Of a stretch of 64,000 nt of DNA, positions 1 to 14,171 are shown piece by piece. A program made the position numbers and the translations under genes. Under the pieces are notes generated by a model. The model saw only the letters and a list, made by a program, of their open reading frames with translations, did no database searches and had not been told where the DNA came from. Numbering within the stretch: the stretch's first letter is position 1; each line of letters begins with the position of its first letter. Source of the stretch: Saprospiraceae bacterium (lineage in GTDB: Bacteria; Bacteroidota; Bacteroidia; Chitinophagales; Saprospiraceae); the NCBI GenBank assembly GCA_020629715.1, contig JAHDCU010000005.1:310001-374000 (forward strand), given 5' to 3'.

Positions 1-373
1 TATGCACTGTGACTTTGCTTGTTTGCTATACAATAATCATATTCAAAATAAACTCAATAAAGACACAGTAACGAGTATCATTACTGATGCTGTTGCTATA
101 GAGAAAGAATTCGTTTCAGACGCCTTACCAGTAAAGCTTATCGGTATGAATTCTGATCTAATGTGTCAATATATCGAGTTTGTAGCAGATAGATTACTCG
201 TGGCGCTCGGATGTGCAAAAGTATATAACGTAGAAAATCCTTTCCCATGGATGGAAATGATTTCTCTTCAAGGAAAAACTAACTTCTTTGAAAAAAGAGT
301 AGGTGATTACCAAAAAGCAGGTGTTATGGCCGAAAAGGAGAAGCAAGTATTTTCACTTGACGAAGACTTTTAG
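1..373 (+). CDS. nrdB: Ribonucleoside-diphosphate reductase, beta subunit (C-terminal part)
   Basis: This is the C-terminal third of the small (radical-generating) subunit of class I ribonucleotide reductase, which reduces ribonucleotides to deoxyribonucleotides together with NrdA. The gene runs off the left edge, so the Met encoded at position 2 is internal and not a start. The fragment opens with HCDFACLL, where the His is the conserved second-half iron ligand of the family. It continues through the helical region with [11 protein letters not shown] and ENPFPWME, and ends in the acidic FSLDEDF tail that docks on the large subunit. nrdA follows about 110 bp downstream on the same strand, so the two are probably co-transcribed. 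The radical Tyr and the other iron ligands lie outside the window. Confidence 0.95.
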   Translation, partial: MHCDFACLLYNNHIQNKLNKDTVTSIITDAVAIEKEFVSDALPVKLIGMNSDLMCQYIEFVADRLLVALGCAKVYNVENPFPWMEMISLQGKTNFFEKRVGDYQKAGVMAEKEKQVFSLDEDF

Positions 374-485
374 GTCTACTAAACCAATCGAACCCCATCC
401 CTTACACGGTTTTTAAGGTTTTTATTTTTTGATTTGCACCTCGGTGCAGGAAAACTACATTTCTTCAATTCAAAACTCAAACTCA

Positions 486-2858
486 ATGCAAGTAGTAAAG
501 CGTAGTGGTAAAAAAGAAGCGGTATCTTTCGACAAGATTACTGCCCGTGTAAAGAAATTGTGTTACGGCTTAGATGCCGATTACATCGAACCAATCGACA
601 TAGCGAAAAAAGTAATCCAGGGGTTATACGATGGTGTGACGACTACTGAACTAGATAATCTCGCCGCAGAGACTGCAGCAACAATGGCAGCCAAACATCC
701 CGAGTATGCACAGTTAGCCGCAAGAATAGCTATCTCTAATCTCCATAAAAATACCAATAAGAGTTTCTCGGAATCCATGAGAATACTCTATGATTACATT
801 GATCCCAAAACAGGTGATAAGGCGGGACTTATCGGTGAATCTACGATGAAAGTAGTCGAACAAAATGCAGACAGATTAAACTCTGCTATCATCTACGATA
901 GAGATTATAACTTTGATTTCTTTGGGTTTAAGACCATGGAAAGATCTTATCTGTTAAGAGCGAATGGAGAAGTAGTTGAGAGACCACAGCATATGTTGAT
1001 GAGAGCAGCTGTAGGTATACATGGTAACGATATAGAAGCGGCTATCGAGACCTACAATTATATGTCGGAGAAGTGGTTTATACATGCGACTCCAACACTT
1101 TTCAATGCAGGAACTCCTAAGCCACAGTTGTCTTCATGTTTTTTATTGAGTACAACCGAGGATAGTATTAGTGGAATTTTCGAAACACTTACAAGATGTG
1201 CTAAAATATCTCAATCAGCTGGTGGTATAGGTCTTAGTGTCCATAATGTAAGAGCCAAGGGTAGTTATATCAAAGGTACTGGTGGTACAAGTAACGGTAT
1301 TGTACCTATGCTGAAAGTATTCAATGATACTGCGAGATATGTAGATCAGGGTGGGGGAAAAAGAAAAGGTGCATTTGCAGTTTACATAGAACCATGGCAT
1401 GCTGATATTCATGATTTCTTGGATCTAAAGAAAAATCATGGTAAAGAAGAGATGCGAGCTAGAGACTTATTTTATGCAATGTGGATACCAGACTTATTCA
1501 TGCAGAGAGTAGAAGAAAATGGTGAATGGTCACTATTCTGTCCTAACGAAGCACCAGGTTTACACGATTGTTATGGGGGAGAGTTTGAGGCTCTCTATCA
1601 CAAATATGAGCAAGAGGGAAGAGCTCGTAAAACAGTAAAAGCACAAGAACTATGGTTTTCGATTTTAGAATCTCAAATCGAAACAGGGACGCCATATATT
1701 TTATACAAAGACGCATGTAACAAAAAGTCAAACCAAAAAAATCTAGGAACTATAAAGTCTAGTAACCTGTGTACCGAGATCGTAGAATATACTTCTAAGG
1801 ACGAAGTTGCTGTATGTAATTTAGCCTCTATTAGCCTTCCAAAGTTTGTAGATACCGAGACAAAGGAGTTTGATTTTGAAAAACTAGAGGAGGTAACCAG
1901 AGTCATTACTCGTAATCTTAATAAGATTATCGATATCAACTACTATCCTATCATTGAAGCACAGAATTCTAATTTTAGGCATAGACCAGTTGGAATAGGA
2001 GTTCAAGGTCTTGCGGATGCATACATGATGATGCGTCATCCTTTTGATAGTCCAGAAGCCAAAGAATTAAACAAGCAGATCTTTGAGACAATCTACTACG
2101 CAGCTGTCTCTGAATCTAATGCAGAAGCACAGCGAGATGGTAGCTATGAAACATTTAAAGGTAGTCCTGCAAGTGAAGGTATACTGCAATTTGATATGTG
2201 GGGAGTAGAACCAAGTGATCGTTATGATTGGAATGCTCTCAAAGAAGAAATCAAAAAGACAGGACTAAGAAATAGTCTATTACTGGCGCCAATGCCCACT
2301 GCGTCTACTTCTCAGATCCTAGGAAATAATGAATGCTTTGAGCCGTATACCTCCAATATTTATACTAGAAGAACATTATCAGGTGAATATATTATAGTCA
2401 ATAAGCACCTGCTCAAAGACCTCATTGGGTTCGGAATTTGGAATGAGGAAGTCAAAGAACAACTCATGGCTAGCAATGGATCGATACAAGATATCGAGGG
2501 TATTCCGCAAGAGCTAAAAGATTTATATAAAACAGTATGGGAGCTTAGCCAAAAGGTTATCATTGATCAAGCTGCAGATCGTGGAGCATATATCTGTCAA
2601 AGTCAAAGTCTCAACCTTTTTGTTGAGAATCCTAACTTCGGTAAACTCAGTTCAATGCATTTTTATGCATGGAAAAAAGGATTGAAAACTGGTATGTATT
2701 ATCTCCGGTCAAAAGCAGCAGTAGATCCTATCAAGTTTACATTGAGTGCAAAACACCAACAAAAATTTGTCAAACAAGATGAGCAAGCCGTAACTGATGA
2801 AATGGTAGAAGGCGAAGTATGTACCATGGAGGAAGGTTGCATTATGTGCAGCGGATAA
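486..2858 (+). CDS. nrdA: Ribonucleoside-diphosphate reductase, alpha subunit
   Basis: Catalytic large subunit of class I ribonucleotide reductase (790 aa). An N-terminal ATP-cone (about residues 1-90) starts [18 protein letters not shown] and precedes the ten-stranded barrel. The redox and catalytic cysteines are visible in SSCFLL, NLCTEI (Asn, thiyl-radical Cys and Glu) and VAVCNLAS. The mobile C-terminal pair is in EEGCIMCSG. The open frame extends up to a TTG at 429, but the ATG at 486 matches the family start, so I chose it. The 5' leader contains a small inverted repeat (GCACC at 436-440, GGTGC at 443-447). All key residues are intact. The gene ends just before a strong terminator. Confidence 0.97.
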   Translation: MQVVKRSGKKEAVSFDKITARVKKLCYGLDADYIEPIDIAKKVIQGLYDGVTTTELDNLAAETAATMAAKHPEYAQLAARIAISNLHKNTNKSFSESMRILYDYIDPKTGDKAGLIGESTMKVVEQNADRLNSAIIYDRDYNFDFFGFKTMERSYLLRANGEVVERPQHMLMRAAVGIHGNDIEAAIETYNYMSEKWFIHATPTLFNAGTPKPQLSSCFLLSTTEDSISGIFETLTRCAKISQSAGGIGLSVHNVRAKGSYIKGTGGTSNGIVPMLKVFNDTARYVDQGGGKRKGAFAVYIEPWHADIHDFLDLKKNHGKEEMRARDLFYAMWIPDLFMQRVEENGEWSLFCPNEAPGLHDCYGGEFEALYHKYEQEGRARKTVKAQELWFSILESQIETGTPYILYKDACNKKSNQKNLGTIKSSNLCTEIVEYTSKDEVAVCNLASISLPKFVDTETKEFDFEKLEEVTRVITRNLNKIIDINYYPIIEAQNSNFRHRPVGIGVQGLADAYMMMRHPFDSPEAKELNKQIFETIYYAAVSESNAEAQRDGSYETFKGSPASEGILQFDMWGVEPSDRYDWNALKEEIKKTGLRNSLLLAPMPTASTSQILGNNECFEPYTSNIYTRRTLSGEYIIVNKHLLKDLIGFGIWNEEVKEQLMASNGSIQDIEGIPQELKDLYKTVWELSQKVIIDQAADRGAYICQSQSLNLFVENPNFGKLSSMHFYAWKKGLKTGMYYLRSKAAVDPIKFTLSAKHQQKFVKQDEQAVTDEMVEGEVCTMEEGCIMCSG

Positions 2859-2903
2859 AGATATTTAAGAAATCCTTTAAACGATTTTACAATTCTTACA
2901 CTT

Positions 2904-2938
2904 AGCGATTGCAGCTTTTAGTTGCAATCGCTTTTTCT
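2904..2938 (+). terminator. Rho-independent terminator after nrdA
   Basis: A perfect 10-bp stem (AGCGATTGCA at 2904-2913 and TGCAATCGCT at 2923-2932) with a 9-nt loop is followed by TTTTCT. It lies 46 bp after the nrdA stop and argues against starting the next gene inside it. Confidence 0.9.
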
Positions 2939-3004
2939 ATTAATACTATGATATATCGGATCAAGGATGAGTATATTATCATGACTTATTTCGTTATTTA
3001 TAAG

Positions 3005-6799
<3,795 letters not shown>

Positions 6800-7350
6800 G
6801 ATTTAGTTATTTTGAATCTTCGTGAAGTTCTACATTTTCTCAGGATTTTAAGGGATTATTCTTCAAACAAAATGGTTGACCCAGATTATGCATTTAAATA
6901 TTCAAATGCATAACAGACGATTGATTTTCAACAGATTATTGCGAATAAGGTAAAACCAATTTGGTGAAATTCAATGTCTGGGCAGACCTATGACAAATCA
7001 TTGAAATTCAATGATTTCATCTACCCAAAGGGCGATCTATGCAATTCTATTGTATAGGTCGGGTTGAACTACAAATCAAATAATGATGATCAAAAATGCA
7101 CATGCCTAATTGAGTTCTTAGAGCTCATAGACCTGTTAGATAATATTAAGAATGGTAGAATAGCACTTTCGCTGCGATTCAACATTTTCCATCTTATACC
7201 ATTTCATGAAATTTCTGGTAGAATGCTGATCTATGTTTATTGATATATGTGGAGTATTCGTCGAATTAAACAGTAATCGGTATTATTCATCATCGTCTTT
7301 AACGGAGAAGTCTTAAATTAGATAAGTTAAAAACCAAAAAAGCAATCGCC
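6800..7350. other. Intergenic region between divergent argE and an outer-membrane protein gene
   Basis: A 551-bp gap without a credible gene. It holds a cluster of inverted repeats described separately (6886-7061), a 12-bp palindrome ATTTCATGAAAT at 7201-7212, and short arms AATGGTA (7151-7157) and TACCATT (7197-7203). I saw no clear promoter or terminator. Confidence 0.7.
6886..7061 (+). other. Hairpin array, possible structured RNA or palindromic repeat cluster
   Basis: Several hairpins lie within 176 bp. TTATGCATTT (6886-6895) pairs perfectly with AAATGCATAA (6904-6913). GTCT-GGGC-AGAC lies at 6976-6987. AAATCATTGAA (6995-7005) pairs with TTCAATGATTT (7007-7017). CCC-AAA-GGG lies at 7024-7032. 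CGATCTATGCAAT (7033-7045) pairs with ATTGTATAGGTCG (7049-7061) over 13 bp around a TCT loop, with two positions that are G.U pairs only if the plus strand is transcribed. TGAAATTCAATG occurs twice (6965-6976 and 7002-7013). No poly-T tail follows. It could be a small RNA, a leader element or mobile palindromic repeats; the function is unknown. Confidence 0.45.
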
Positions 7351-7929
7351 ATGAGACTGATATTATTTTTCTTTTTTATGTTCACTATGATATGGAGCGT
7401 CCAAGGACAAAATGAGACACTACTTAGTGGTAATAACACTTATGGTGGATTTGGTGGACCTATTTTAGAATTTTCAAGCATCAATGGTACGACAGTGGCT
7501 GATATAGGTGGAGGCGGAGCCCTTGTGATTAATGATTTCTTTTTTGGGGGTTATGGTACAGGATCAGATGCGGCGTCATTGATATTTGAAGAACAGCGAT
7601 ATGACATCGACTTTGGACATGGTGGATTTTGGATGGGATATGCACATAATGAATACAAATTATTTCACCTCTATAGTTCCTTACGCCTAGGCTGGGGAGA
7701 AGCTGAATTTAAACAGAATGATCAGACCTTCTACGATGACAATTTTTTTACCTTGAATCCAGAATTAGGCATAGAGGTAAATGTTACAGATTGGTTTAAG
7801 TTAGGATTTAATGGTGGTTATAGATACATCTCTGGTATAAATACTTTACCGACTCTAGACGCTGATGATTTTTCTGGTTTGATAGGTAGTATCACGTTTA
7901 GGTTTGGAGCTTTCGGCGAGTATGATTAA
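7351..7929 (+). CDS. Exported beta-barrel-like protein, unknown function
   Basis: A 192-residue protein with a clear signal peptide (MRLILFFFFMFTMIWSVQGQ, cleavage near residue 20). The body is Gly- and aromatic-rich (NTYGGFGGPILEF, GGGGALVINDFFFGGYG, GFWMGYAH) and has alternating beta-strand patterns. It ends in GSITFRFGAFGEYD, suggesting an eight-stranded outer-membrane barrel or a similar beta fold. I do not recognise a specific family. It sits alone, with 308 bp before the next gene and a 551-bp hairpin-rich region upstream. Confidence 0.7.
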   Translation: MRLILFFFFMFTMIWSVQGQNETLLSGNNTYGGFGGPILEFSSINGTTVADIGGGGALVINDFFFGGYGTGSDAASLIFEEQRYDIDFGHGGFWMGYAHNEYKLFHLYSSLRLGWGEAEFKQNDQTFYDDNFFTLNPELGIEVNVTDWFKLGFNGGYRYISGINTLPTLDADDFSGLIGSITFRFGAFGEYD

Positions 7930-8237
7930 GCATAGTTTTATATCAAGTGCTTTTTAACTATTGATTGAATATGACTGTTTTAGGCATCGGATATTATAGG
8001 CTTAAATAGCTTAATTGAATGGCGCTGTTTTATTGAAAAAATAAGTCACTTTTGATTACCATAAACACCTGAATTTACCATAAGAAGAAGAGAATTGTAG
8101 CTATTATCGTTATTTGCGCTGAGTAATTAAGTAAATGTGATTTGACTTATATTAAGTAATCGTATAAGCTGTCTTATGTCATATAAAATAGTATCACTAT
8201 TTCCATGCGCTTAACAGAATTTTTCTATTTTAAGAGA
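7930..8237. other. Intergenic region, nothing recognised
   Basis: A 308-bp AT-rich gap. No gene-like frame, RNA gene, strong hairpin terminator or consensus -7 box was found by eye. Confidence 0.6.
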
Positions 8238-9005
8238 ATGAAATCAATCTATTTATTTTCTTGGTGGCAACTGTTATTAATTTTTGTTTCGGTGATTATT
8301 TTGATCTCTTCCTGTGGCAAAGAGTCTGCGGACGATGCTTCTTTGAGAAGGTACAATATCCAGCTCATAAACGGTCTTACGGATGAGCCTTTAGCCAATG
8401 TTCCTATCTCTATGTTCTTTGGTATCGGTGGTACATATCTCATAGACCAAACGGAGGGAGTAACAGATAATCAGGGAATGTTAACATTAGAAATGACTGC
8501 GGCTCAGGATTCTATCAACACATTGATCAACGAAGCATCATGGTTGGAGCAATCCAATATTCATCAAACGATTACTCTCTCTACAAATGAGTATGTTTTG
8601 TATGAACTTTTTCAAGATACTGCAAAAGCCACTTTCAGACCAAAATTGGAAGAAGATAAACTCATAGTGGCTAAAGCATACGAACCTATCATCAATACAT
8701 TAAGAATTATTGATGAGCCTCCTTATCGTGAGCGTGATGAATATTGTATCTATGATATCTTTCAATCACATCCTAAATTCTCTTTTAAGTATTTCGCGAG
8801 TGGGGTAGGTTTGTTTAGAGAAACCGATCCAGATACCACTGATTTATTTCTGTATTTGGCAGATGGTGTTGAGTATAATACTGAGTTCTCATTAGTCTAC
8901 CTTACAGATACACTCACTGGAGCGTTGGATACCTTTTTTCAATCATCGATACAGTTTCAGGCAGATCGAAATCTTGAAGGAGAGATTTATGAAATCAAGT
9001 TTTAA
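8238..9005 (+). CDS. Lipoprotein with beta-sandwich domain, unknown function
   Basis: A 255-residue predicted lipoprotein. From the ATG at 8238 the N-terminus is MKSIYLFSWWQLLLIFVSV and ends in the lipobox LISSC-G. The frame is open back to 8205, but that start would add 11 residues before the signal peptide. After the Cys, residues 35-100 (NIQLINGLTDEPLANVPISM ... VTDNQGMLTLEM) look like a carboxypeptidase-regulatory-like beta-sandwich with the usual TD.nG.. turn. The remainder (about residues 120-255) is beta-rich and unassigned. Probably surface- or periplasm-facing. No operon partner is evident. Confidence 0.7.
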   Translation: MKSIYLFSWWQLLLIFVSVIILISSCGKESADDASLRRYNIQLINGLTDEPLANVPISMFFGIGGTYLIDQTEGVTDNQGMLTLEMTAAQDSINTLINEASWLEQSNIHQTITLSTNEYVLYELFQDTAKATFRPKLEEDKLIVAKAYEPIINTLRIIDEPPYRERDEYCIYDIFQSHPKFSFKYFASGVGLFRETDPDTTDLFLYLADGVEYNTEFSLVYLTDTLTGALDTFFQSSIQFQADRNLEGEIYEIKF

Positions 9006-9135
9006 GTAGTATTGCTGAAGCCATTAACTTTAACTATCATAGTGCATACAGCATCCTTTCGATTCTGATCCGTTTCTTTCATAGCTTTCATTAAGAAATA
9101 GTATTTTCAGTTCAAGTCTTTACAAAACCAATTAT

Positions 9136-12100
9136 ATGAAAAATTCCACTCTTGCAATTGTTGTATTTTTCCTTTTAATAATACTTCAAACTGGTTTCTC
9201 ACAGAAGAAAAAATCTTCAAACTCTGAAGCCGTAGAGATGAAGTCAGAGTTATTTGATAATCTAAAATTTAGAAGTATTGGACCAGCATTCATGTCTGGA
9301 CGAATAGCAGATATAGCCATTGATCCAACGAATGAAAATGTATGGTATGTTGCCGTAGGTTCAGGCGGCGTATGGAAGACCATCAATGCGGGTACAACCT
9401 TTCATCCAATATTTGATGAACAGCCAGTATACTCCATAGGTTGTGTGACGCTTGATCCGAATAATCCTTATACTGTTTGGGTAGGTACCGGCGAAAATGT
9501 AGGAGGTCGTCATGCGGGGTTTGGTGATGGCATATACCGCAGTCTTGATGGTGGTGTTTCATGGGAGAATATGGGATTACTTGACTCTGAGCATATCTCT
9601 AAAATCATCGTACATCCTGATGATTCTAATGTCATCATGGTAGCATCTCAAGGACCGCTTTGGAGTGCTGGCGGAGATCGAGGGTTTTTTAAATCAACGG
9701 ATGGTGGTAAGAGTTGGAAAAAGACTTTGGGAGATGACCAATATACTGGAGTGACGGATATGGTCTACGATCCACGAAACCCAAATAGAATCTATGCCGT
9801 GACTTGGGAACACCATAGAACTGTTGCTGCTTGGATGGGAGGTGGTGAAAACTCTCGACTATACGTATCTGATGATGCCGGCGATACTTGGAGAATGTTA
9901 GAAAATGGCTTGCCAAAAGGAAAGTGGGGTAAAACAGGCTTAGCCATTTCTACTCAAAATCCTGATGTACTCTATGCTGCCATAGAGCTCAATCGTACCA
10001 AAGGTGGTGTATGGCGTTCTGATAATCGTGGTGGTACTTGGACTAAGATGTCAGATGCAGTTGCAGGAGCCACAGGTCCACATTACTATCAAGAAATTTA
10101 CGCTTCGCCACATCAATTTGACAGATTATACCTCATGAATAACCGCCTCATGAAATCAGAGGATGGTGGCACTACATTTGCCAATATGGATGAAACGGCC
10201 AAGCATGGAGATAATCACGCCGTAGCATTCAAGCATTCAGACCCCAACTATCTGCTGGTAGGTACGGATGGAGGATTGTATGAAAGTTTTGATTTGGGTG
10301 CTAGCTGGAGGTACATGGAAAATCTACCATTGACACAGTTTTATAAAGTTGCAGTTGATGATGCCGAGCCGTTTTATAATGTATACGGAGGGACACAGGA
10401 CAATAGTACCGAGGGAGGACCATCACGTACTGACAATCATCATGGTATCCGAAATGCAGATTGGAAAGTGGTACTCAACTGGGACGGACATCAGCCAGCT
10501 ACCGAGCCGGGAAACCCTGATATTATGTATGGACAGCGACAGCAAGGGACACTTTCTCGTATTGATTTAAAATCTGGAGAGGTCATCGATATCATGCCTC
10601 AGCCAGCCGCCGATGAAGATTATGAACGATACAACTGGGATGCACCTATATTAGTATCGCCACATTCGCCGACCACGATTTATCATGCTTCACATAGGCT
10701 TTGGAAGTCTGATAATCGAGGTGATTCTTGGACAGCGCTTTCAGGAGATCTTACCAGAGACCAAGAACGTATAGCGTTACCGATCATGGGAAATGTACAA
10801 AGTTGGGATTCTCCATGGGATGTTGGAGCCATGTCTAATTTTAATACCATTACCTCCATCGCGGTATCACCACAAAATGAGCAAGTCATTTTCATAGGAA
10901 CCGATGATGGTCTGATACAGGTGACTTCTGATGAAGGTAAGACTTGGAAAAAAATAGAAGTGAGTGCTATGGGAGTACCCAACCGATGCTATGTCAATGA
11001 TATCAAAGCAGATCTTTATGATGAGAACACGTTGTATGTAGCTTTGGATAACCACAAAGAAGGAGACTACAAACCCTATCTATTGAAGAGTACCAATAAG
11101 GGAGCTAGCTGGAAACGTATCGATCATGGATTAGGTGATAAAAATCTGGTGTGGAGAATTGTACAAGATCACGTCGATCAAGACTTAATGTTTCTTGGTA
11201 CTGAGTTTGGCGTATATGTTACCGTAGATGGTGGTCAACTTTGGACAGAGTTGAGAGGAGGAATACCAACGATATCATTTAGAGATCTGGCTATTCAGCG
11301 ACGAGAAAATGACTTAGTCGCCGCTTCATTTGGAAGAGGTTTTTACATTTTAGATGATTACACATCATTGAGAAATGTAGATAAAGACCAACTCCAAGAA
11401 TCAGCTAGCTTATTTGAGCCACGTAAGGCTTGGTGGTATATCCAAAAATCGGTACTCAATTTTGATAATATACGAGGATCTCAGGGGTCTCAGCTATACG
11501 TTGCGCCTAATCCCGATTTTGGAGCCGTATTTACCTATTATCTGAAGGAAGAAATACAGAGTTTAGAAAAGCTCAGACAAGCTTCTGAAGAGTCGATGAA
11601 AGCAGATATAGCCTTCCCAGGTTGGGAAGCACTTGCCGCGGAAACGCAAGAGCTAAAACCTTTCGTCTATGTAGAAATCAAAGATCAATCGGGTGGAGTA
11701 GTCAATCGTGTAAAAGCATCGAATAAAGCAGGATTTAATAGGGTAGCATGGGATCTTCGTGTAGGAGGATCGGGCACAATGATGCTAGATCAAAAAGAAG
11801 AGCGATTGACCGCGCTCTTAGCAGCGCCAGGAAATTATACTGCAACATTACATGCCATGGAAAACGGAAAGTCTTCTCGGATTGCTGGACCTGTTGATGT
11901 AGTAGTAGAACGATTAGGAGAGCCCGCTCTAAAAGGTAGCGATATGAAAGATGTACTAGCTTTTTGGAGACAATATGAACAATTGACCAAAGAGGTGAAT
12001 ACCTTATCGATAAAACTGACCAATCTAGAAAAGTTAAGTGGAAAGTTACTTACCGCCGCCACTAGGTCTTCAGTAGATCAATCCGTCATGGAGCGAATTT

Positions 12101-12393
12101 CAAGCCTTACGCAGAATCTAAATAAGTTGAATACCCAACTTTATGGAAATCCTGCTAAAAATCAGATTGGAGAAAAAGGAAAGCCAACTATTGGGAGTCG
12201 TCTATTTGCCTTAAATAGAGGTATTTCCATGTCGACTTACGGCCCAACGACTACGCATTTGATGACCGTGGATATCATTAATGATGAACGAAAAGCTATT
12301 AACGATCGATTGACTTCACTTCAGGCAGAAGCTAAAGAGATAGGTGGAGTGATTTCAAATGCTGGTGGTGCTTGGATAGAAGGTATGGATTAG
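9136..12393 (+). CDS. Exported BNR/sortilin-like repeat protein (VPS10-type propeller)
   Basis: A 1085-residue exported protein. The signal peptide MKNSTLAIVVFFLLIILQTG ends near FSQ. At least ten Asp-box/BNR motifs follow, including SLDGGVSWENMG, STDGGKSWKKTLG, SDDAGDTWRML, SDNRGGTWTKM, SDNRGDSWTALSG, TSDEGKTWKKIE and TVDGGQLWTELR. These form one or two beta-propellers of the sortilin/VPS10 type found in many Bacteroidota proteins often called glycosyl hydrolases. A C-terminal segment (about residues 800-1085) has an Ig-like part (GFNRVAWDLRVGGSG) and a helical part. No T9SS sorting tail is obvious. No catalytic residues can be assigned, so hydrolase activity is not claimed. Confidence 0.85.
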   Translation: MKNSTLAIVVFFLLIILQTGFSQKKKSSNSEAVEMKSELFDNLKFRSIGPAFMSGRIADIAIDPTNENVWYVAVGSGGVWKTINAGTTFHPIFDEQPVYSIGCVTLDPNNPYTVWVGTGENVGGRHAGFGDGIYRSLDGGVSWENMGLLDSEHISKIIVHPDDSNVIMVASQGPLWSAGGDRGFFKSTDGGKSWKKTLGDDQYTGVTDMVYDPRNPNRIYAVTWEHHRTVAAWMGGGENSRLYVSDDAGDTWRMLENGLPKGKWGKTGLAISTQNPDVLYAAIELNRTKGGVWRSDNRGGTWTKMSDAVAGATGPHYYQEIYASPHQFDRLYLMNNRLMKSEDGGTTFANMDETAKHGDNHAVAFKHSDPNYLLVGTDGGLYESFDLGASWRYMENLPLTQFYKVAVDDAEPFYNVYGGTQDNSTEGGPSRTDNHHGIRNADWKVVLNWDGHQPATEPGNPDIMYGQRQQGTLSRIDLKSGEVIDIMPQPAADEDYERYNWDAPILVSPHSPTTIYHASHRLWKSDNRGDSWTALSGDLTRDQERIALPIMGNVQSWDSPWDVGAMSNFNTITSIAVSPQNEQVIFIGTDDGLIQVTSDEGKTWKKIEVSAMGVPNRCYVNDIKADLYDENTLYVALDNHKEGDYKPYLLKSTNKGASWKRIDHGLGDKNLVWRIVQDHVDQDLMFLGTEFGVYVTVDGGQLWTELRGGIPTISFRDLAIQRRENDLVAASFGRGFYILDDYTSLRNVDKDQLQESASLFEPRKAWWYIQKSVLNFDNIRGSQGSQLYVAPNPDFGAVFTYYLKEEIQSLEKLRQASEESMKADIAFPGWEALAAETQELKPFVYVEIKDQSGGVVNRVKASNKAGFNRVAWDLRVGGSGTMMLDQKEERLTALLAAPGNYTATLHAMENGKSSRIAGPVDVVVERLGEPALKGSDMKDVLAFWRQYEQLTKEVNTLSIKLTNLEKLSGKLLTAATRSSVDQSVMERISSLTQNLNKLNTQLYGNPAKNQIGEKGKPTIGSRLFALNRGISMSTYGPTTTHLMTVDIINDERKAINDRLTSLQAEAKEIGGVISNAGGAWIEGMD

Positions 12394-12738
12394 TGAGGAT
12401 AAGAGCATATTTAAGTTAACTGTGTCGATAAAGCAAAACAGTGTTTTTTATGATGAAACTTAAGTAAAAAGTAAGTTTAAGCACGAGGTATAAATGATCC
12501 TTAGAATATGCTGGTAAGGTAATTACCATAGCTATCGGGAAACGAATATTTTGGGCTGAAAATTCTTGCTTCCTTGCATAATAAAAGATACGAAAAAAAC
12601 CTCAGATACATAACAAATTATTCTAATACTTTATCAACAGGCTCCATTGTTATTCACCGTGATTGAAAATAATTTTACAAACTTATCAGCAATCGTTTTT
12701 TCTTTCTGTTTACCAAGCGTGGAAATCATTTTTCGTCT
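12394..12738. other. Intergenic region left of the methyltransferase block
   Basis: A 345-bp AT-rich gap between convergent genes. It contains a short dyad TGGTAA-GGTAA-TTACCA (12512-12528) and no T-tract terminator, tRNA or recognisable gene remnant. It marks the left edge of the accessory-looking block. Confidence 0.55.
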
Positions 12739-13206
12739 TTATTGCTTCATTATTTTCGGTACAAATTCATCTTCACTTCCAAATTGGTATTCTATTTTTT
12801 GTTCTTTTAGGAACTCCAATATTTCTATCAATTCTGATTTATTTACGTGACTTTCCATTGTTACAAAAATCCATTTCTGCTTATTTTCATCGACTGGCAA
12901 ATTTTCTAATATTTGCTTTTTGCATGATTCTACGGAATGAAAATCTAAATCTTTCATTATTAACCCGTCCTCTGAAAATACGATGAAATTATTTACCATT
13001 CCTTTTTCATCCAATGTTGTTTTTGTCGAATCTTTTCCGATTGATTCTATCCATGAATTAAACTTTTTATGAAATTTTTGGATTTCGATATCTGAATTTG
13101 AATCGACTTTATCAGCTTGGATTTCAAATGAATCATCGTTTTGGGCAGCCATATAAATTGGAATTTGAATTAAAAGTAAAATGGTAATTATTTTCCGAGT
13201 TGTCAT
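12739..13206 (-). CDS. Small exported protein, unknown function
   Basis: A 155-residue protein with a signal peptide (MTTRKIITILLLIQIPIYMA, ending near AQ). The mature part is acidic. Its C-terminal half (KQKWIFVTMESHVNKSELIE followed by ILEFLKEQKIEYQF) recalls the periplasmic fold of ExbD/TolR-type proteins, but this is a weak pattern-level resemblance. It lies 32 bp downstream of the adenine methyltransferase gene on the same strand and may be co-transcribed. An exported product is an odd partner for a DNA methyltransferase, so the linkage could be accidental. Confidence 0.65.
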   Translation of the reverse strand: MTTRKIITILLLIQIPIYMAAQNDDSFEIQADKVDSNSDIEIQKFHKKFNSWIESIGKDSTKTTLDEKGMVNNFIVFSEDGLIMKDLDFHSVESCKKQILENLPVDENKQKWIFVTMESHVNKSELIEILEFLKEQKIEYQFGSEDEFVPKIMKQ

Positions 13207-13238
13207 TTTTTTTCTTTTTAGTTGGCGGTAACGGATGA

Positions 13239-14171
13239 TTATATCGATCGTCTCTCTGAGGTACGAGGAGATATGATCTGATATATATTGTTACCTGTAG
13301 TCTTTCTTTTCATTTTGAAATCAGTAGGCATCCAATTTTCACCTTTTGGCTTTTTTAGATACGGACTAAAAAATAGTATTTCTTTTCCCAAAACTGGTTT
13401 ATTTGAAGTATGTCTTAATGAATATTCTTTCTTTGCTTTTCCTCTGTATAATTTTCTGATTTCACCAACATTGTCATATGAAACTATCCACTTCATATTA
13501 TCGATGCTCTTGATTTTGTCACTTACAATTTTATGGTCTTCTTCATTGTAGTAATTTAGATACAAGGAGGATGCCTTCAAATAATAGGGTGGATCAAAGT
13601 AAAAAATAGTATTGGGATCATTCTGTTTGATTACTATATGATCTATTAATTTGAGAGCATCTTTTTTATAAAGTTTAATTCTCTTTTTCTGTTTTGCTAT
13701 TCTTCTAATTCTTCCTATTAATTCAACTTTATTGAATCTGCAATCCATTTTATATTCACCTTCTTGTTTCATTCCGCCAATTGGTCTTGCACCAATAATT
13801 CCTGACCTGTTTACTCTGTTTAGATAAAATGTTGAGAAGCCCAATTTCAATAAATTCTCTTTGCTTTTGTTGTTCTGTATTAATTTTTGTTTGTGCCATT
13901 CTGGTATAGAAATATCAGAGTTGTCTATAAGTTCACATAGATCATTAGTTCTATTAAGTAGTGAATGCCAGAAAGCATAGATCGATCGATCTTTATCGTT
14001 AATTGTTATCCTTTCAACGTAATTTTCGAGAAGGAGAAATAACGCTACTGCTGCACCACCACAAAAAGGTTCTACATAATGTCCATTAACATTATTGTCT
14101 AAACATAATTTAGCTATAAAGGGAGAAATTTTATTCTTACCGCCTGGATACCTTAAAGGTGAATAATTCAT
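13239..14171 (-). CDS. D12-class DNA adenine N6-methyltransferase
   Basis: A 310-residue adenine-specific DNA methyltransferase of the D12 (Dam/DpnM-like, alpha-group) class. The AdoMet-binding region is LRYPGGK (residues 6-12) with motif I EPFCGGAAV (34-42). The catalytic motif IV is FDPPY (192-196), and FYLNRVNRSGIIGARP (115-130) is the typical class segment. All core motifs are intact, so it is probably active; the target site cannot be predicted. Its ATG overlaps the stop of the upstream ParB-like gene by one base (TAATG), so translation is very likely coupled. No classical restriction endonuclease gene is adjacent. Either it is an orphan methylase, or the ParB-like protein is its functional partner. 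Confidence 0.93.
   Translation of the reverse strand: MNYSPLRYPGGKNKISPFIAKLCLDNNVNGHYVEPFCGGAAVALFLLLENYVERITINDKDRSIYAFWHSLLNRTNDLCELIDNSDISIPEWHKQKLIQNNKSKENLLKLGFSTFYLNRVNRSGIIGARPIGGMKQEGEYKMDCRFNKVELIGRIRRIAKQKKRIKLYKKDALKLIDHIVIKQNDPNTIFYFDPPYYLKASSLYLNYYNEEDHKIVSDKIKSIDNMKWIVSYDNVGEIRKLYRGKAKKEYSLRHTSNKPVLGKEILFFSPYLKKPKGENWMPTDFKMKRKTTGNNIYQIISPRTSERRSI

Noticed and set aside
429-485. TTG start extending nrdA by 19 residues
   Set aside because: The family begins at MQVVKRSG (486), and the extension includes a hairpin in the leader.
9136-12393. BNR repeat protein as a sialidase
   Set aside because: Asp-box motifs are present, but the catalytic Arg triad and Tyr/Glu set of sialidases are not recognisable, and the repeat layout fits sortilin-type propellers.
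12663-12986. Plus-strand frame of 107 codons rich in Phe, Leu and Ile
   Set aside because: It lies mostly opposite the 12739-13206 gene, which has a proper signal peptide and normal amino-acid use; the hydrophobic composition is what the reverse of AT-rich code gives.
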